NCBI RefSeq assembly: GCF_004005865.1
Contig: NZ_SACN01000004.1
Span: 206,342-270,341 of the forward strand
Length of the DNA stretch: 64,000 bases
Reading direction: 5' to 3'
Source: Sphingomonas crocodyli
GTDB taxonomy: Bacteria; Pseudomonadota; Alphaproteobacteria; Sphingomonadales; Sphingomonadaceae
Numbering within the stretch: position 1 is the first letter of the stretch; every line of letters begins with the position of its first letter. Shown piece after piece: positions 18,393 to 26,600 of the stretch. Made by a program: the position numbers and the translations under genes. The notes beneath the pieces were generated by a model that saw only the letters and a program-made list of their open reading frames with translations, searched no databases and was not told where the DNA came from.

Positions 18393-19894
18393 GCGAACAG
18401 GCCGTGGAGATACCAGTCGGGCATCGCCGTCTCGCGGCCATAGAGGCCGTGACGGAACAGCCAGAAGCGGCGACCGTGGCTGTCTTCGACCCGGTAATAA
18501 TCGCGGGTGCGGCCTTTATTGTCGGCGCGACGCCACCACAAAGCGCCGATCCGCTCCGGCCCTTCGGCGCGGACCACCTCATGCGCGGCGCGGCGCCAGT
18601 GAAAGCGCTGGGGCGGGCCGTCGGGGACACCGGCGGTGACATCGATGCGCTGGGGCGGATCGAACAGGGTGACGGGGCGTAAAGGCGGTTCGCCCGGTTC
18701 AGGCAAGGGCCAGGGGCCGATCGCGCGCGGGGCAGCAGCGGGAAAGGCGAAGCTCGCCTGTTCGGGAATATGCGCATCCTGTGGGGCGTGGCGACGCACG
18801 CGATCGCGACCGAGGCGGGTGGAGAGGCGATCGATCAGGCGGGCCAGTTCGTCCTCGGCGATTGTGCCGCCTTCGAGCGCGAGTTGGAGCGGGGCGAGCG
18901 GTTCGGCCCGGGGAACGGCGAGGCGAACGAGATCGAAGCCGAAGCCGGGATCGATCGGATCGTCGAGCGCGTCGATCCGCTCACGAAACAACCGCATCAG
19001 CAGCGGCACGTCGCGCGTCGGCAGGCCGGTTTCGATCCGGAGCGCGCGGACGAGGCCGTCGGTGCGGAACAGCCGCGCCTCGAACCGACGGCCGCCACGA
19101 TGGCGCGCTTCGAGCATCCCCGCTGCCTCCCCCGCCAGCGCCTCGACTGCGGCGAGCGCTGCATCGGTGTGGCCGATCGGTTCGGCGAAGCGGCGTTCGA
19201 CGACCAGAGCGGGTTCGGGGCGGCGCGGGCTGATGCGGATGTCGCGTGCGCCCGTCACCCGCGCGAGCCGATCGGTCGCGGCCTCGCCAAAGCGCGCGGC
19301 GATCGGGGCGGAGGGACGTGCGGAAAGATCGGCGATCCGTTTGAGGCCCGCACGGCGCAGCGCGACCGTTTCGGCCGAATCGAGTTCGAGGGCGGCGACG
19401 GGGAGCGCGCCAATATCGTCGCCGTGGCGGGCGAGCGCGTGGGCGGCGTCGGGCGTGTCGGCGATCACGGCGCGCGCGGTCATCCCCAGCCGATCGAGGC
19501 GGGCAAGAAGGTCCGCCTGCAAGCCCGCCTCCCCGCTGAACAGATGCGCCGCGCCGCTGATATCGAGCAGCAGGCCGTTCGCGCCGTCGATCGCGACCAT
19601 AGGCGTGTACCGATCGCAACCATCGGCGATCCGTTCGAGCCAGAGGCCGTCGGCATAGGGATCGGCATCCGCCACTGCGACGCCGGGGATGCGGGCGCGG
19701 GCGTCGGCGAGGGTCAGGCCGGGGGCCAGGCCGACCGACAGTCCTTCGGCCGAAACGGCGGCGAGCCGCATCGCGCCCTTGACCTTTTCCACCGTGGCGA
19801 GGGCATGAACGCCCTCACGCGATAGCCGGTCGGTGGGCAGGAACGGGAACCACAGCGCCAGATAGCGCCGGCTCCCGGAAGGCGAGCTGGTCAC
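18389..19894 (-). CDS. imuB: ImuB, Y-family-polymerase-like mutasome adaptor
   Basis: 501 residues from the GTG at 19894, which has GGAG 9 nt upstream and gives the conserved N terminus RRYLALWFPFLPTDRL about ten residues in. ImuB has a Y-family polymerase fold but lacks catalytic acids: the usual SIDE-type motif reads DISGAAHLF here. It bridges DnaE2 to the sliding clamp and to ImuA. The C terminus includes WRRADNKGRTRDYYRVE and WYLHGLFA, typical of ImuB tails. The start lies 80 bp inside imuA; longer upstream extensions are low-complexity sequence in the imuA shadow and were rejected. Confidence 0.9.
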   Translation of the reverse strand: MTSSPSGSRRYLALWFPFLPTDRLSREGVHALATVEKVKGAMRLAAVSAEGLSVGLAPGLTLADARARIPGVAVADADPYADGLWLERIADGCDRYTPMVAIDGANGLLLDISGAAHLFSGEAGLQADLLARLDRLGMTARAVIADTPDAAHALARHGDDIGALPVAALELDSAETVALRRAGLKRIADLSARPSAPIAARFGEAATDRLARVTGARDIRISPRRPEPALVVERRFAEPIGHTDAALAAVEALAGEAAGMLEARHRGGRRFEARLFRTDGLVRALRIETGLPTRDVPLLMRLFRERIDALDDPIDPGFGFDLVRLAVPRAEPLAPLQLALEGGTIAEDELARLIDRLSTRLGRDRVRRHAPQDAHIPEQASFAFPAAAPRAIGPWPLPEPGEPPLRPVTLFDPPQRIDVTAGVPDGPPQRFHWRRAAHEVVRAEGPERIGALWWRRADNKGRTRDYYRVEDSHGRRFWLFRHGLYGRETAMPDWYLHGLFA

Positions 19895-20570
19895 GGTTCC
19901 ACTCCAGGGTGAGGCTGAATTCGGCGATACCGCCGCGATGGCGGAGCAGGGTGAGGTCGATCGCGCTGTGGCCGGGGGCATCGGCCGCCAGCGGAACGGC
20001 GGGAACCGCGCGGACCCGCCAGCGGCTGTGCGCGGCGCTGGGCGCGGGTTCGCCCGAACCGCGCAGCAGCAGGACGGTGACACCCGAAGCCTCAGCCGCA
20101 ACCGAGAGGCGCCGGGTGGCGGTGAGATCGATCGCACGCGGCGCGCGACCCGGCTCGATCAGCAGCAAGGCGACATCAGTGCAGCGCACCGCATCGCCCG
20201 CGGTGCGGAGCAGAGCCTTTTCGTCGGGCGCCAGCACCTCGACCAGCCGCGACGGATCGAAACCGAGATCGACGAGGCCCGGCGGATGGAGCCGGCCCGC
20301 AGCCTTCACCGCATCATCCTGCCGCACCCAGACGACCGGACCGTTGCCGCCACGCATCGCAAGGATCAGCGCGAAGGCGATCGCCGCCGCCTGATCCCCC
20401 GGCTCGGCCGCGAACAGTTCATGGAGCCGGCCGAGCGGCAGGCCGCCATCAAGGCGGGTATCGAGATCAGGATGGCCAAGGGTGAAGCGGCTCGTCTCGC
20501 GCGGCTTCGCGCCTTCGATCGCATCGACCCGGGCGCGCAGCGAGGCCAGCAGATGATCGGACGCGGACAT
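19815..20570 (-). CDS. imuA: ImuA, RecA-like mutasome component
   Basis: 251 residues. ImuA has a RecA/SulA-like fold and is needed with ImuB and DnaE2 for damage-induced mutagenesis. Characteristic stretches are PDLDTRLDGGLPLGRLHELF, VVWVRQDDAVKAAGRLHP and LLLIEPGRAPRAIDLTATRR. The gene is first in the operon, and its 3' end overlaps imuB by 80 bp. A textbook alphaproteobacterial SOS box lies 28-42 bp upstream of the ATG, so LexA-controlled expression after DNA damage is very likely. Confidence 0.92.
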   Translation of the reverse strand: MSASDHLLASLRARVDAIEGAKPRETSRFTLGHPDLDTRLDGGLPLGRLHELFAAEPGDQAAAIAFALILAMRGGNGPVVWVRQDDAVKAAGRLHPPGLVDLGFDPSRLVEVLAPDEKALLRTAGDAVRCTDVALLLIEPGRAPRAIDLTATRRLSVAAEASGVTVLLLRGSGEPAPSAAHSRWRVRAVPAVPLAADAPGHSAIDLTLLRHRGGIAEFSLTLEWNRDQLAFREPALSGAVVPVPAHRPAIA

Positions 20571-20597
20571 GAAACAGGACGACTCACACGGCTGATT

Positions 20598-20612
20598 GTT
20601 CTCTATTTGTTC
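20598..20612 (-). promoter_or_regulatory. LexA/SOS box, GTTC-N7-GTTC
   Basis: GTTCTCTATTTGTTC is an exact match to the direct-repeat SOS box of Alphaproteobacteria (GTTC-N7-GTTC; read as GAAC-N7-GAAC toward imuA). It lies 28 bp upstream of the imuA start in an A/T-rich stretch that should contain the promoter. Confidence 0.9.
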
Positions 20613-20660
20613 TTATACACCTTCCAGCCAAGCGAGAGTCAAGTCGAGCGTCATGTAACG

Positions 20661-20689
20661 GTGAAAGCCACAAAGGTCGTGGCTTTCAC
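20661..20689. terminator. perfect 11-bp hairpin downstream of the 90-residue ORF
   Basis: GTGAAAGCCAC and GTGGCTTTCAC are perfect complements around a 7-nt loop. The hairpin begins 11 nt past the stop of the minus-strand gene at 20700-20972 and sits before the imuA control region. No T-tract follows, so it may be a factor-assisted terminator that insulates the SOS promoter. Confidence 0.55.
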
Positions 20690-20699
20690 GAGCGCGAAA

Positions 20700-20972
20700 T
20701 CAGGCAGTCTGACCCTTGAGCGGGGCGCCGCCGATCCAGCTTTTCAGCCGATCCCACAGGCTTACGGCCCCAGCCCGCATCGTGGCGCCGCCACGGCGGG
20801 CGGCGGGAAGCGCGGCGACGAGGCGGCCATGATCCCACAGTTCGACATCGCTGCTGTCGACCATCCGCGCCATTTCGCGCAGGGCCACCTGATCATCATC
20901 GCACGAAATCAGCGCGCGACGGGCGATCAGTCGGCCCGAAGCCGGTTCGCGAAAGAAAAGCTCGTAGGACAT
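20700..20972 (-). CDS. hypothetical protein, 90 residues
   Basis: I do not recognise the family. The protein is soluble and mixed-charge, starts MSYELFFREPASGRLIARRA, has a central acidic patch (SCDDDQVALREMARMVDSSD) and an aromatic C-terminal part (SLWDRLKSWIGG). It lies upstream of, and on the same strand as, imuA but is separated from it by a strong hairpin and the SOS box, so it is probably not part of the SOS operon. Codon use matches the neighbours, which supports a real gene. Spacing to ada upstream is 68 bp on the same strand, so it may share the ada transcript. Confidence 0.6.
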   Translation of the reverse strand: MSYELFFREPASGRLIARRALISCDDDQVALREMARMVDSSDVELWDHGRLVAALPAARRGGATMRAGAVSLWDRLKSWIGGAPLKGQTA

Positions 20973-21040
20973 GCGCGGCGACTCCCTATTTCCGGGTCGA
21001 ACGCGGCTTAATGTGAATCAGTTCCTGACGATCGCGTCGA

Positions 21041-22081
21041 TTATGACAGTTTTTCGCGGGCCAGCAGCGCGCGCTTGCGCTCCGTGCCCCAGCGATAGCC
21101 GCTGACGTCGCCATTGCCGTGGACGACGCGGTGGCACGGAATGGCGAGCGCAAGCTTGTTCGCGGCGCAGGCGCCCGCCACCGCACGGACGGCACGCGGG
21201 CTGCCGATCGCGCGGGCGACATCCGCATAGCTGCGCGTCTCGCCAGCCGGAATCGCCCGCAACGCATCCCAGACCTGCTGTTGGAAAGCGGTGCCGCGAA
21301 TGTCGAGCGGGAGCGAAAGCCCGCGCCCCGGCGCCTCGACCAGCGCGGTGACGGCGGCGACCGTATCGCCCAGATCGGGATCGGCGACGAGGGCGGCGCG
21401 GGGGAAACGGCGCCCAAGTTCGGCCTCGAGTTCACCTTCATCATCGCCGAGCAGGATCGAGCAGACGCCCCGATCGCTGACCGCCGCCAGCACGAGGCCG
21501 AGCGACGAGGGGCCGATGCCGTAACGGATCGTGGCCCCCTGCCCACCCTTGGCGAAACGAGACGGGGCCATGCCGAGCGCACCGTCGGCGGCGGCGTAGA
21601 AACGCCCGCTCGATCCGAAGCCGGCTTCGTAGAGCGCCTCGGTGACGGTAGCGCCGCCCTGCAAGGCGCCGCGCACTTTTTCGGCGCGGTGGGCATCGGC
21701 ATAGCCCTTGGGCGTGAGGCCGGTGATCTTGCGGAACAGCCGGTGGAAATGGTGCGGGCTGAGGCCGACAGCGGCGGCAAGTTCGGCGAGGACCGGCGGC
21801 TCCTCGGCCGCCTCGATCCGGCGGCAGGCTTCGGCGATCAAGGCGGCGTGGCGTTCGGCCAGAGGCGGCTGATCGGGCAGGCAGCGCTTGCACGCGCGGA
21901 AGCCGGCGGCCTCGGCGGCAGCGGGGCTGTCGTGGAAGGCGATGTTCTTCGGGCTGGGCGTGCGCGCAGGGCAGCCGGGGCGGCAATAGATGCCGGTGCT
22001 GGCGACCGAGAAGACGAAATCGTCCTCCGCGTCGCGCGCGACGATCCGCGCCCAGCGGGGGTCGAGAGTGATGGCGTTCAT
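21041..22081 (-). CDS. ada: Ada-type bifunctional alkylation repair protein / regulator
   Basis: 346 residues from the ATG at 22081, preceded by AAGGATGAG; a GTG six codons earlier is possible. Domain order is Ada zinc domain (Cys33, Cys37, Cys64, Cys67; the first takes methyl groups from phosphotriesters), an AraC helix-turn-helix (about 85-180, LSPHHFHRLFRKITGLTPKG), and the O6-methylguanine methyltransferase with acceptor Cys316 in IPCHRVVHGNGDVSGYRWG. This is the full Ada layout, so it should both repair alkylation damage and activate transcription when methylated. It adds to the repair genes clustered in this part of the window. Confidence 0.95.
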   Translation of the reverse strand: MNAITLDPRWARIVARDAEDDFVFSVASTGIYCRPGCPARTPSPKNIAFHDSPAAAEAAGFRACKRCLPDQPPLAERHAALIAEACRRIEAAEEPPVLAELAAAVGLSPHHFHRLFRKITGLTPKGYADAHRAEKVRGALQGGATVTEALYEAGFGSSGRFYAAADGALGMAPSRFAKGGQGATIRYGIGPSSLGLVLAAVSDRGVCSILLGDDEGELEAELGRRFPRAALVADPDLGDTVAAVTALVEAPGRGLSLPLDIRGTAFQQQVWDALRAIPAGETRSYADVARAIGSPRAVRAVAGACAANKLALAIPCHRVVHGNGDVSGYRWGTERKRALLAREKLS

Positions 22082-22191
22082 GGACTCATCCTTCGGCACG
22101 GTTTCAATGTGCGCACAGGATGGGCCGGATCAAGCCGCGATGCTTCCCGCGGCTTGCTTTCAAACCGAAGGCTGCCCCTCACTCCCTATTC

Positions 22192-22314
22192 TCGTCATTG
22201 CGACCCCGGACTTGATCCGGGGGGAAACAATCCAGTTCTGAAGACGAGAGGTTCGCGACGATCTCCGGTTTGGGCCTGGATTGCTTCGTCGCCTGCGTCT
22301 CCTCGCAATGACGA
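22192..22314. repeat. 123-bp intergenic palindromic element (nested inverted repeats)
   Basis: The ends TCGTCATTGCGA (22192-22203) and TCGCAATGACGA (22303-22314) are perfect complements, and an inner pair CAATCCAG (22228-22235) / CTGGATTG (22276-22283) nests inside. It also holds CCCCGGACTTGATCCGGGG, a further small hairpin. The layout is that of dispersed REP/MITE-like intergenic elements of Alphaproteobacteria; only one copy is in this window. It fills the space upstream of ada. Confidence 0.75.
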
Positions 22315-22324
22315 TGAGAGGGAT

Positions 22325-22579
22325 TCAGGCGGCCGCGCGCTTGTCGGCCGCGGCTTCGCAATCGGGGCACGGGCCGCGATAGGGATAGGGATCGGCGGCG
22401 GCGTGCCAGTGGCTGACAGCGCGTTCGAAGATGTCGATCCCTTCGCCATAGCCCAGCCCGCGCAGCACATCGTTGGTCAGGATATCGAGCGCATGATGCG
22501 CGGCATGGCCCGCCATCGTCTCGGCGATGGCGCGGGCGCGCGCGGCGAAATCCTCGGGGCTGATCGGGGCGGAGGTCAT
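22325..22579 (-). CDS. hypothetical protein, 84 residues, with His-rich helix and CxxC
   Basis: Not a family I recognise. The sequence is helical and alanine-rich, with a His-containing stretch (MAGHAAHHALDILTNDVLRG) and a C-terminal CPDCE motif that could bind metal together with nearby His residues. It has no signal peptide or membrane span. It stands alone on the minus strand, followed by the palindromic element at 22192-22314. Codon use is like the neighbouring genes. Function unknown. Confidence 0.55.
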   Translation of the reverse strand: MTSAPISPEDFAARARAIAETMAGHAAHHALDILTNDVLRGLGYGEGIDIFERAVSHWHAAADPYPYRGPCPDCEAAADKRAAA

Positions 22580-22669
22580 GGGGCGGGGCCGCTACGCCTG
22601 TTTCCGGGCATTTTCAAGGCGGGGTTGCAGAGTCTTCAGGCGCGCAGACGCGCACACCCACCCCTCAAT

Positions 22670-22691
22670 CCCCTCCCTTGGCAGGGAGGGG
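22670..22691. terminator. 8-bp G/C hairpin after the lipoprotein gene
   Basis: CCCCTCCC and GGGAGGGG pair around a 6-nt loop, 10 nt past the stop of the minus-strand lipoprotein gene. There is no clear T-tract, so factor-assisted termination is more likely than intrinsic. Confidence 0.45.
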
Positions 22692-22700
22692 AGAAGAAGT

Positions 22701-23168
22701 TCAGCTAGCAGGAGCCGGCGTCAGATCGTCCCGGCAGAAACCCTCGCCCTGCTGGATCATCAGACAGTTCTGCTTGCCGGCGAGCCATTTGAGGCCGGTT
22801 TCGTCGCCGGTCGCGGCGCGGACGCTTTCGGGGCGGCCATCGCGGGTGAAGCGGATCAGGTCGCCGTCAGCGGTGCCTTCATAGCTCTTGGTCCCGTCGA
22901 GCAGGGTGACGCCGAGCATATATTTGCCCGGCTCGCCCGCCTTTTGAATATCGAGGACGAGCCCTTCGACGCCGATCCACTTGCCGATCCAGGCGTCGGT
23001 GGGAAGCGCGGCCTGCGTCGCATTGTCCGCCGCCGCGGCCTCTTCCTGCACCTCGACCGCAAGATTTTCGGCGACGACTCCGTTCGCCGGAAGCTCGGCC
23101 TTCTCGCCGCGCGCGCAGGCGGCGAGCAGCAGGACGGCGGCGAGAATGGCGGGCTGACTGTGACGCAT
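22701..23168 (-). CDS. putative lipoprotein, 155 residues
   Basis: From ATG 23168 (GGAG 8 nt upstream) the protein begins MRHSQPAILAAVLLLAAC, a lipoprotein signal with lipobox LAAC and acylated Cys18. After an acidic linker (VEVQEEAAAADNATQ) a globular part of about 105 residues follows, with WIGKWIGVEGLVLDI, YEGTADGDLIRFTRDG and a cysteine-containing end (KQNCLMIQQGEGFCRDD), perhaps a disulfide. It resembles small periplasmic proteins found in many sphingomonads with no assigned function. Divergent from rpiB. Confidence 0.7.
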   Translation of the reverse strand: MRHSQPAILAAVLLLAACARGEKAELPANGVVAENLAVEVQEEAAAADNATQAALPTDAWIGKWIGVEGLVLDIQKAGEPGKYMLGVTLLDGTKSYEGTADGDLIRFTRDGRPESVRAATGDETGLKWLAGKQNCLMIQQGEGFCRDDLTPAPAS

Positions 23169-23274
23169 TCGACACTCCAAAGGCTGAGCTTCCACTATAG
23201 AAAGCCAAAGACGGTGGCATCAACGCCCCCAACGCCCTAGAGGGGCCGCGAAACCGACTCAGCAGGACACCGTC

Positions 23275-23733
23275 ATGGCCGACACAATCGCCATCGCATC
23301 CGATCATGCCGCCTTCGAATTGAAGGCGAGCCTTGTCGGCTGGCTGCGCGAGACGGGCCACGACGTGCTCGATCTGGGGCCGGACGATACGAGTTCGGTC
23401 GACTATCCCGATTATGGCTACAAGCTGGCCGAGGCGGTCGCCGACGGCCGCGCCATTAAGGGCATCGCCCTGTGCGGATCGGGCATCGGCATCTCGATCG
23501 CGGTCAACCGGCACCCGGCTGCACGCTGCGCGCTGGTGTCCGAAGTTCTTTCCGCCCGGCTGTCGCGCGAGCATAATGATGCGAACGTGATCGCGCTGGG
23601 CGCGCGCCTGATCGGCATCGAGCAGGCCAAGGCCTGCATCACCGCCTTCATCGAAACCCCGTTCGCGGGTGGCCGCCACGCCGGCCGTCGCGACAAGCTT
23701 TCCAACCCCAGCTTCGCAAAGGAGCCCGCATGA
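23275..23733 (+). CDS. rpiB: ribose 5-phosphate isomerase B
   Basis: 152 residues. RpiB interconverts ribose 5-phosphate and ribulose 5-phosphate in the pentose phosphate pathway. Motifs: [13 protein letters not shown] at the N terminus (sugar-phosphate binding), the active-site loop [15 protein letters not shown] with its catalytic cysteine, and [18 protein letters not shown]. Its last codons overlap the glyA start (ATGA), so it leads the rpiB-glyA-nrdR-trmJ operon. This rpiB-glyA-nrdR order is common in Alphaproteobacteria. Confidence 0.95.
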   Translation: MADTIAIASDHAAFELKASLVGWLRETGHDVLDLGPDDTSSVDYPDYGYKLAEAVADGRAIKGIALCGSGIGISIAVNRHPAARCALVSEVLSARLSREHNDANVIALGARLIGIEQAKACITAFIETPFAGGRHAGRRDKLSNPSFAKEPA

Positions 23734-25046
23734 GCACGAACCCCACAGCCAATCTGTCCGAGGTCCAGCCTGATGGGTTCTTCACCCGAGGTCTGGCCGA
23801 CGCGGATCCGGCCGTGTTCGGCGGCCTGCAACACGAAATCGCGCGCGAGAAGAAGCAGATCGAGCTGATCGCTTCGGAAAACATCGTCTCCAAGGCGGTG
23901 CTGGAAGCGCAAGGGTCGGTCTTCACGAACAAGTACGCCGAAGGCTATCCGGGCAAGCGTTACTATCAGGGCTGCCACCCGTCGGACGAGGTGGAGCAGC
24001 TGGCGATCGATCGCGCCAAGGCGCTGTTCGGCTGCGAGTTCGCGAACGTCCAGCCGCATTCGGGCGCGCAGGCGAACGGCGCCGTCATGCTGGCGCTCAC
24101 CAAGCCCGGCGACACGATCATGGGCCTCAGCCTCGATGCGGGCGGCCACCTGACCCACGGCGCGAAGGCGGCGATGTCGGGCAAGTGGTTCAACGCGATC
24201 CAATATGGCGTGCGCGAGGACGATCACCGCATCGACTTCGATCAGGTCGAACGGCTTGCCAAGGAGCATCGCCCCAAGCTGATCATCACCGGCGGTTCGG
24301 CCTATCCGCGCCACATCGATTTCGCGCGCTTTCGTGCGATTGCCGATGAGGTCGGTGCGCTGTTCATGGTCGACATGGCGCACTTTGCGGGCCTCGTCGC
24401 CGGCGGTGTGCATCCGACCCCGTTCGGCCATGCGCATGTCGTGACCACCACGACCCACAAGACGCTGCGCGGCCCGCGTGGCGGCGCGGTGTTCACCAAT
24501 GACGAGGCGATCGCGAAGAAGATCAATTCGGCGGTGTTCCCCGGCCTGCAGGGCGGCCCGCTGATGCATGTCGTGGCGGCCAAGGCGGTTGCGTTCGGCG
24601 AGGCGCTGCAGCCCGAGTTCAAGACCTATGCGGCGGCCGTGGTCGAAAATGCCAAGGTTCTGGCGGCGCGCCTCAAGGAGCGTGGCATGGATCTGGTTTC
24701 GGGCGGCACCGACACGCATCTGGCGCTCGTCGATCTCCGCCCGGTCGGCGTGACCGGGAAGGATGCGGATGAGGCGCTCGAGCGCGCCAGCATCACCTGC
24801 AACAAGAATGGCGTGCCCAACGATCCGCTGCCCCCGGTCAAGACCTCGGGCATCCGCGTCGGCAGCCCGGCGGGCACGACGCGCGGCTTCGGCCCCGCCG
24901 AATTCCGCGAGATCGCCGACATGATCGCCGATGTCGTCGAAGGCGTCGCCAAGAACGGCCCAGAGGGCAACGGCCAGACCGAGATGCACGTCAAGGCGCG
25001 CGTCGAGGCGCTGTGCGATCGCTTCCCGATCTACCCGGAGCTCTGA
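23730..25046 (+). CDS. glyA: serine hydroxymethyltransferase
   Basis: 438 residues, full length. This PLP enzyme converts serine and tetrahydrofolate to glycine and 5,10-methylene-tetrahydrofolate. Seen: [20 protein letters not shown] near the N terminus, [10 protein letters not shown], and the PLP lysine in [16 protein letters not shown]. The C-terminal domain ends RFPIYPEL. It overlaps rpiB by 4 bp and abuts nrdR directly (TGATTG), so translation is coupled along the operon. Confidence 0.97.
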   Translation: MSTNPTANLSEVQPDGFFTRGLADADPAVFGGLQHEIAREKKQIELIASENIVSKAVLEAQGSVFTNKYAEGYPGKRYYQGCHPSDEVEQLAIDRAKALFGCEFANVQPHSGAQANGAVMLALTKPGDTIMGLSLDAGGHLTHGAKAAMSGKWFNAIQYGVREDDHRIDFDQVERLAKEHRPKLIITGGSAYPRHIDFARFRAIADEVGALFMVDMAHFAGLVAGGVHPTPFGHAHVVTTTTHKTLRGPRGGAVFTNDEAIAKKINSAVFPGLQGGPLMHVVAAKAVAFGEALQPEFKTYAAAVVENAKVLAARLKERGMDLVSGGTDTHLALVDLRPVGVTGKDADEALERASITCNKNGVPNDPLPPVKTSGIRVGSPAGTTRGFGPAEFREIADMIADVVEGVAKNGPEGNGQTEMHVKARVEALCDRFPIYPEL

Positions 25047-25508
25047 TTGCGCTGCCCTTTCTGTAGCCACGAAGACAGCCAGGTTAAGGATAGCCGCCCT
25101 ACCGACGACGGGGCGGCTATTCGCCGGCGCAGGCAGTGCGAGGGGTGCGGCGCGCGCTTCACCACCTTCGAGCGCATCCAGCTGCGTGAGCTGACCGTGG
25201 TGAAGAGCGAGAATAAGCGCGAGCCGTTCGAGCGCGCCAAGCTGGAGCGGTCGATCCAGATCGCCTGCCGCAAGCGCCCGATCGATCCGGTGCGGGTCGA
25301 GCGGCTCGTGACCGGCATCCAGCGCCAGATCGAAACGAGCGGCGAGAGTGAGATCAGCACCGCCGCGATCGGCCAACTTGTGATGGAAGGCCTCAAGGCG
25401 CTCGACAGCGTCGCCTATATCCGCTTCGCCAGCGTCTATAAGGATTTCCGCGAGGCAAAGGACTTCGAGGATTTCGCGGGCGCGGTGACCGAGGCGGGCA
25501 AGCAGTGA
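25047..25508 (+). CDS. nrdR: transcriptional repressor NrdR
   Basis: 153 residues starting at a TTG codon directly after the glyA stop, with GGAG 8 nt upstream; this start gives the conserved N terminus [18 protein letters not shown]. NrdR has a zinc ribbon (Cys3, Cys6, then CEGCG) and an ATP-cone (about 49-139) that senses ATP/dATP. It represses ribonucleotide reductase genes through NrdR boxes. The 3' end overlaps the next gene by GTGA. Placement after glyA is the usual alphaproteobacterial context. Confidence 0.96.
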   Translation: MRCPFCSHEDSQVKDSRPTDDGAAIRRRRQCEGCGARFTTFERIQLRELTVVKSENKREPFERAKLERSIQIACRKRPIDPVRVERLVTGIQRQIETSGESEISTAAIGQLVMEGLKALDSVAYIRFASVYKDFREAKDFEDFAGAVTEAGKQ

Positions 25509-26227
25509 GCGCACCGCCTCCCGTCATCGTCCTCGTCCGCCCGCAACTGGGCGAGAATATCGGCAAGGCCGCGCGCGCGATGCTCAATTTCGGGCTGACC
25601 GAGATGCGGCTCGTCTCCCCGCGCGACGGCTGGCCGAACCCCGATGCGGGGCCGGCCGCGTCCGGCGCGGATCAGGTGCTGGAGGCAGCCAAAGTCTATG
25701 ACAGCGTCGCCGAGGCGACCGCCGATTGCGCGCATGTCTATGCAACCACGGTGCGCAAGCGCGGCGTGACGAAGCCGGTCGTCGGGCCCGACGAGGCCGC
25801 GAAAGCGATCCACGCCGGACCGGGGCGCAGCGCGATCCTGTTCGGGCCCGAACGATCGGGGCTGGAGACCGACGACGTCGCGGTCGCGCGCACGATCCTG
25901 ACCGTGCCGATCAATCCCGAGTTCGGGAGCCTCAACCTGGCGCAGGCGGTGATCCTGGTCGCCTATGAATGGTCGAAGGGGGTTTCGCTTGCCCAGCCGC
26001 CCGCGGTCGACCTTGATCCGCCGGCGTCGCAGGAGGAACTGGACGGGTTGATCGCGCATCTCGATCGCATGCTCGACGGCGCGGGCTATTTCTTCCCGCC
26101 CGATCGCATCCCCACGACGCGCCGGATGCTGCGCACGCTGCTGACCAAACCCGCCTGGGATGCGCAGGAGGTGCGCACTTTGCGCGGGGTGCTGAGCACG
26201 CTGGAGCGCCCCCGCACACGCGACTGA
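25505..26227 (+). CDS. trmJ: tRNA 2'-O-methyltransferase, TrmJ/TrmH (SPOUT) family
   Basis: 240 residues from a GTG start overlapping the nrdR stop. SPOUT methyltransferase motifs are visible: [20 protein letters not shown] (motif 1), [14 protein letters not shown] (motif 2) and [14 protein letters not shown] (motif 3), which build the knotted SAM site. TrmJ methylates the ribose of nucleotide 32 in several tRNAs; the length and C-terminal helical extension suit TrmJ better than TrmL, but the exact target is inferred. Last gene of the rpiB operon. Confidence 0.88.
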   Translation: MSAPPPVIVLVRPQLGENIGKAARAMLNFGLTEMRLVSPRDGWPNPDAGPAASGADQVLEAAKVYDSVAEATADCAHVYATTVRKRGVTKPVVGPDEAAKAIHAGPGRSAILFGPERSGLETDDVAVARTILTVPINPEFGSLNLAQAVILVAYEWSKGVSLAQPPAVDLDPPASQEELDGLIAHLDRMLDGAGYFFPPDRIPTTRRMLRTLLTKPAWDAQEVRTLRGVLSTLERPRTRD

Positions 26228-26248
26228 TTCGGAACCGGTTCGAATCAG
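26224..26248 (+). terminator. hairpin overlapping the trmJ stop codon
   Basis: CTGATTCGGAACC pairs with GGTTCGAATCAG (12 bp with one bulged G) and includes the trmJ TGA. No T-tract follows immediately. It likely ends the rpiB-glyA-nrdR-trmJ transcript. Confidence 0.5.
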
Positions 26249-26600
26249 GGTGCAGAAGTGCCCAAATCAGAATGTGACGAATTGTTACATCGCGGATCTT
26301 CGCAAACGATTCACCGCGAAAGTTAAGCATGCTATTTTAACTATTCAGAAGTGATTGATCCGAAAAACGAAGAGAAACTGTAAAGATTTCCGACAGTCGA
26401 ATAAAAATAGGCCTTATCTTTCGGGACTTGTGCGTTCGACTGGTCCAGTGCCCGATAATGGCCGAAAAATGGCGGCTGGCGGCGCGGAACCCGGCTTCCG
26501 ATCAGCCTTTGGTTTTAGGCGCCGGGATTGCGCGTTGCGGCATTTTCGTTTATCCACAGCCCCGATATTATTTGTGCAGCTTAGGGTTCGGGGACTGATT
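26249..26600. promoter_or_regulatory. A/T-rich upstream region of the PEP-CTERM gene
   Basis: About 350 bp without a convincing gene, clearly lower in G/C than the rest of the window, especially 26270-26420 (for example GCTATTTTAACTATTCAGAA and CGAATAAAAATAGG). Such composition fits a promoter/leader region. An open frame runs through part of it into the PEP-CTERM gene, but its translation is atypical and precedes the signal peptide, so I treat it as non-coding. GGGGAC stands upstream of the chosen ATG. Confidence 0.45.

Noticed and set aside
19895..20137. N-terminal extension of imuB
   Set aside because: The extra 81 residues lie inside imuA, are serine/arginine/proline-rich and match no ImuB family; the GTG at 19894 gives a normal start.
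26355..26600. Upstream extension of the PEP-CTERM gene
   Set aside because: It would place about 80 unusual residues before a perfect signal peptide, in A/T-rich non-coding-like sequence.
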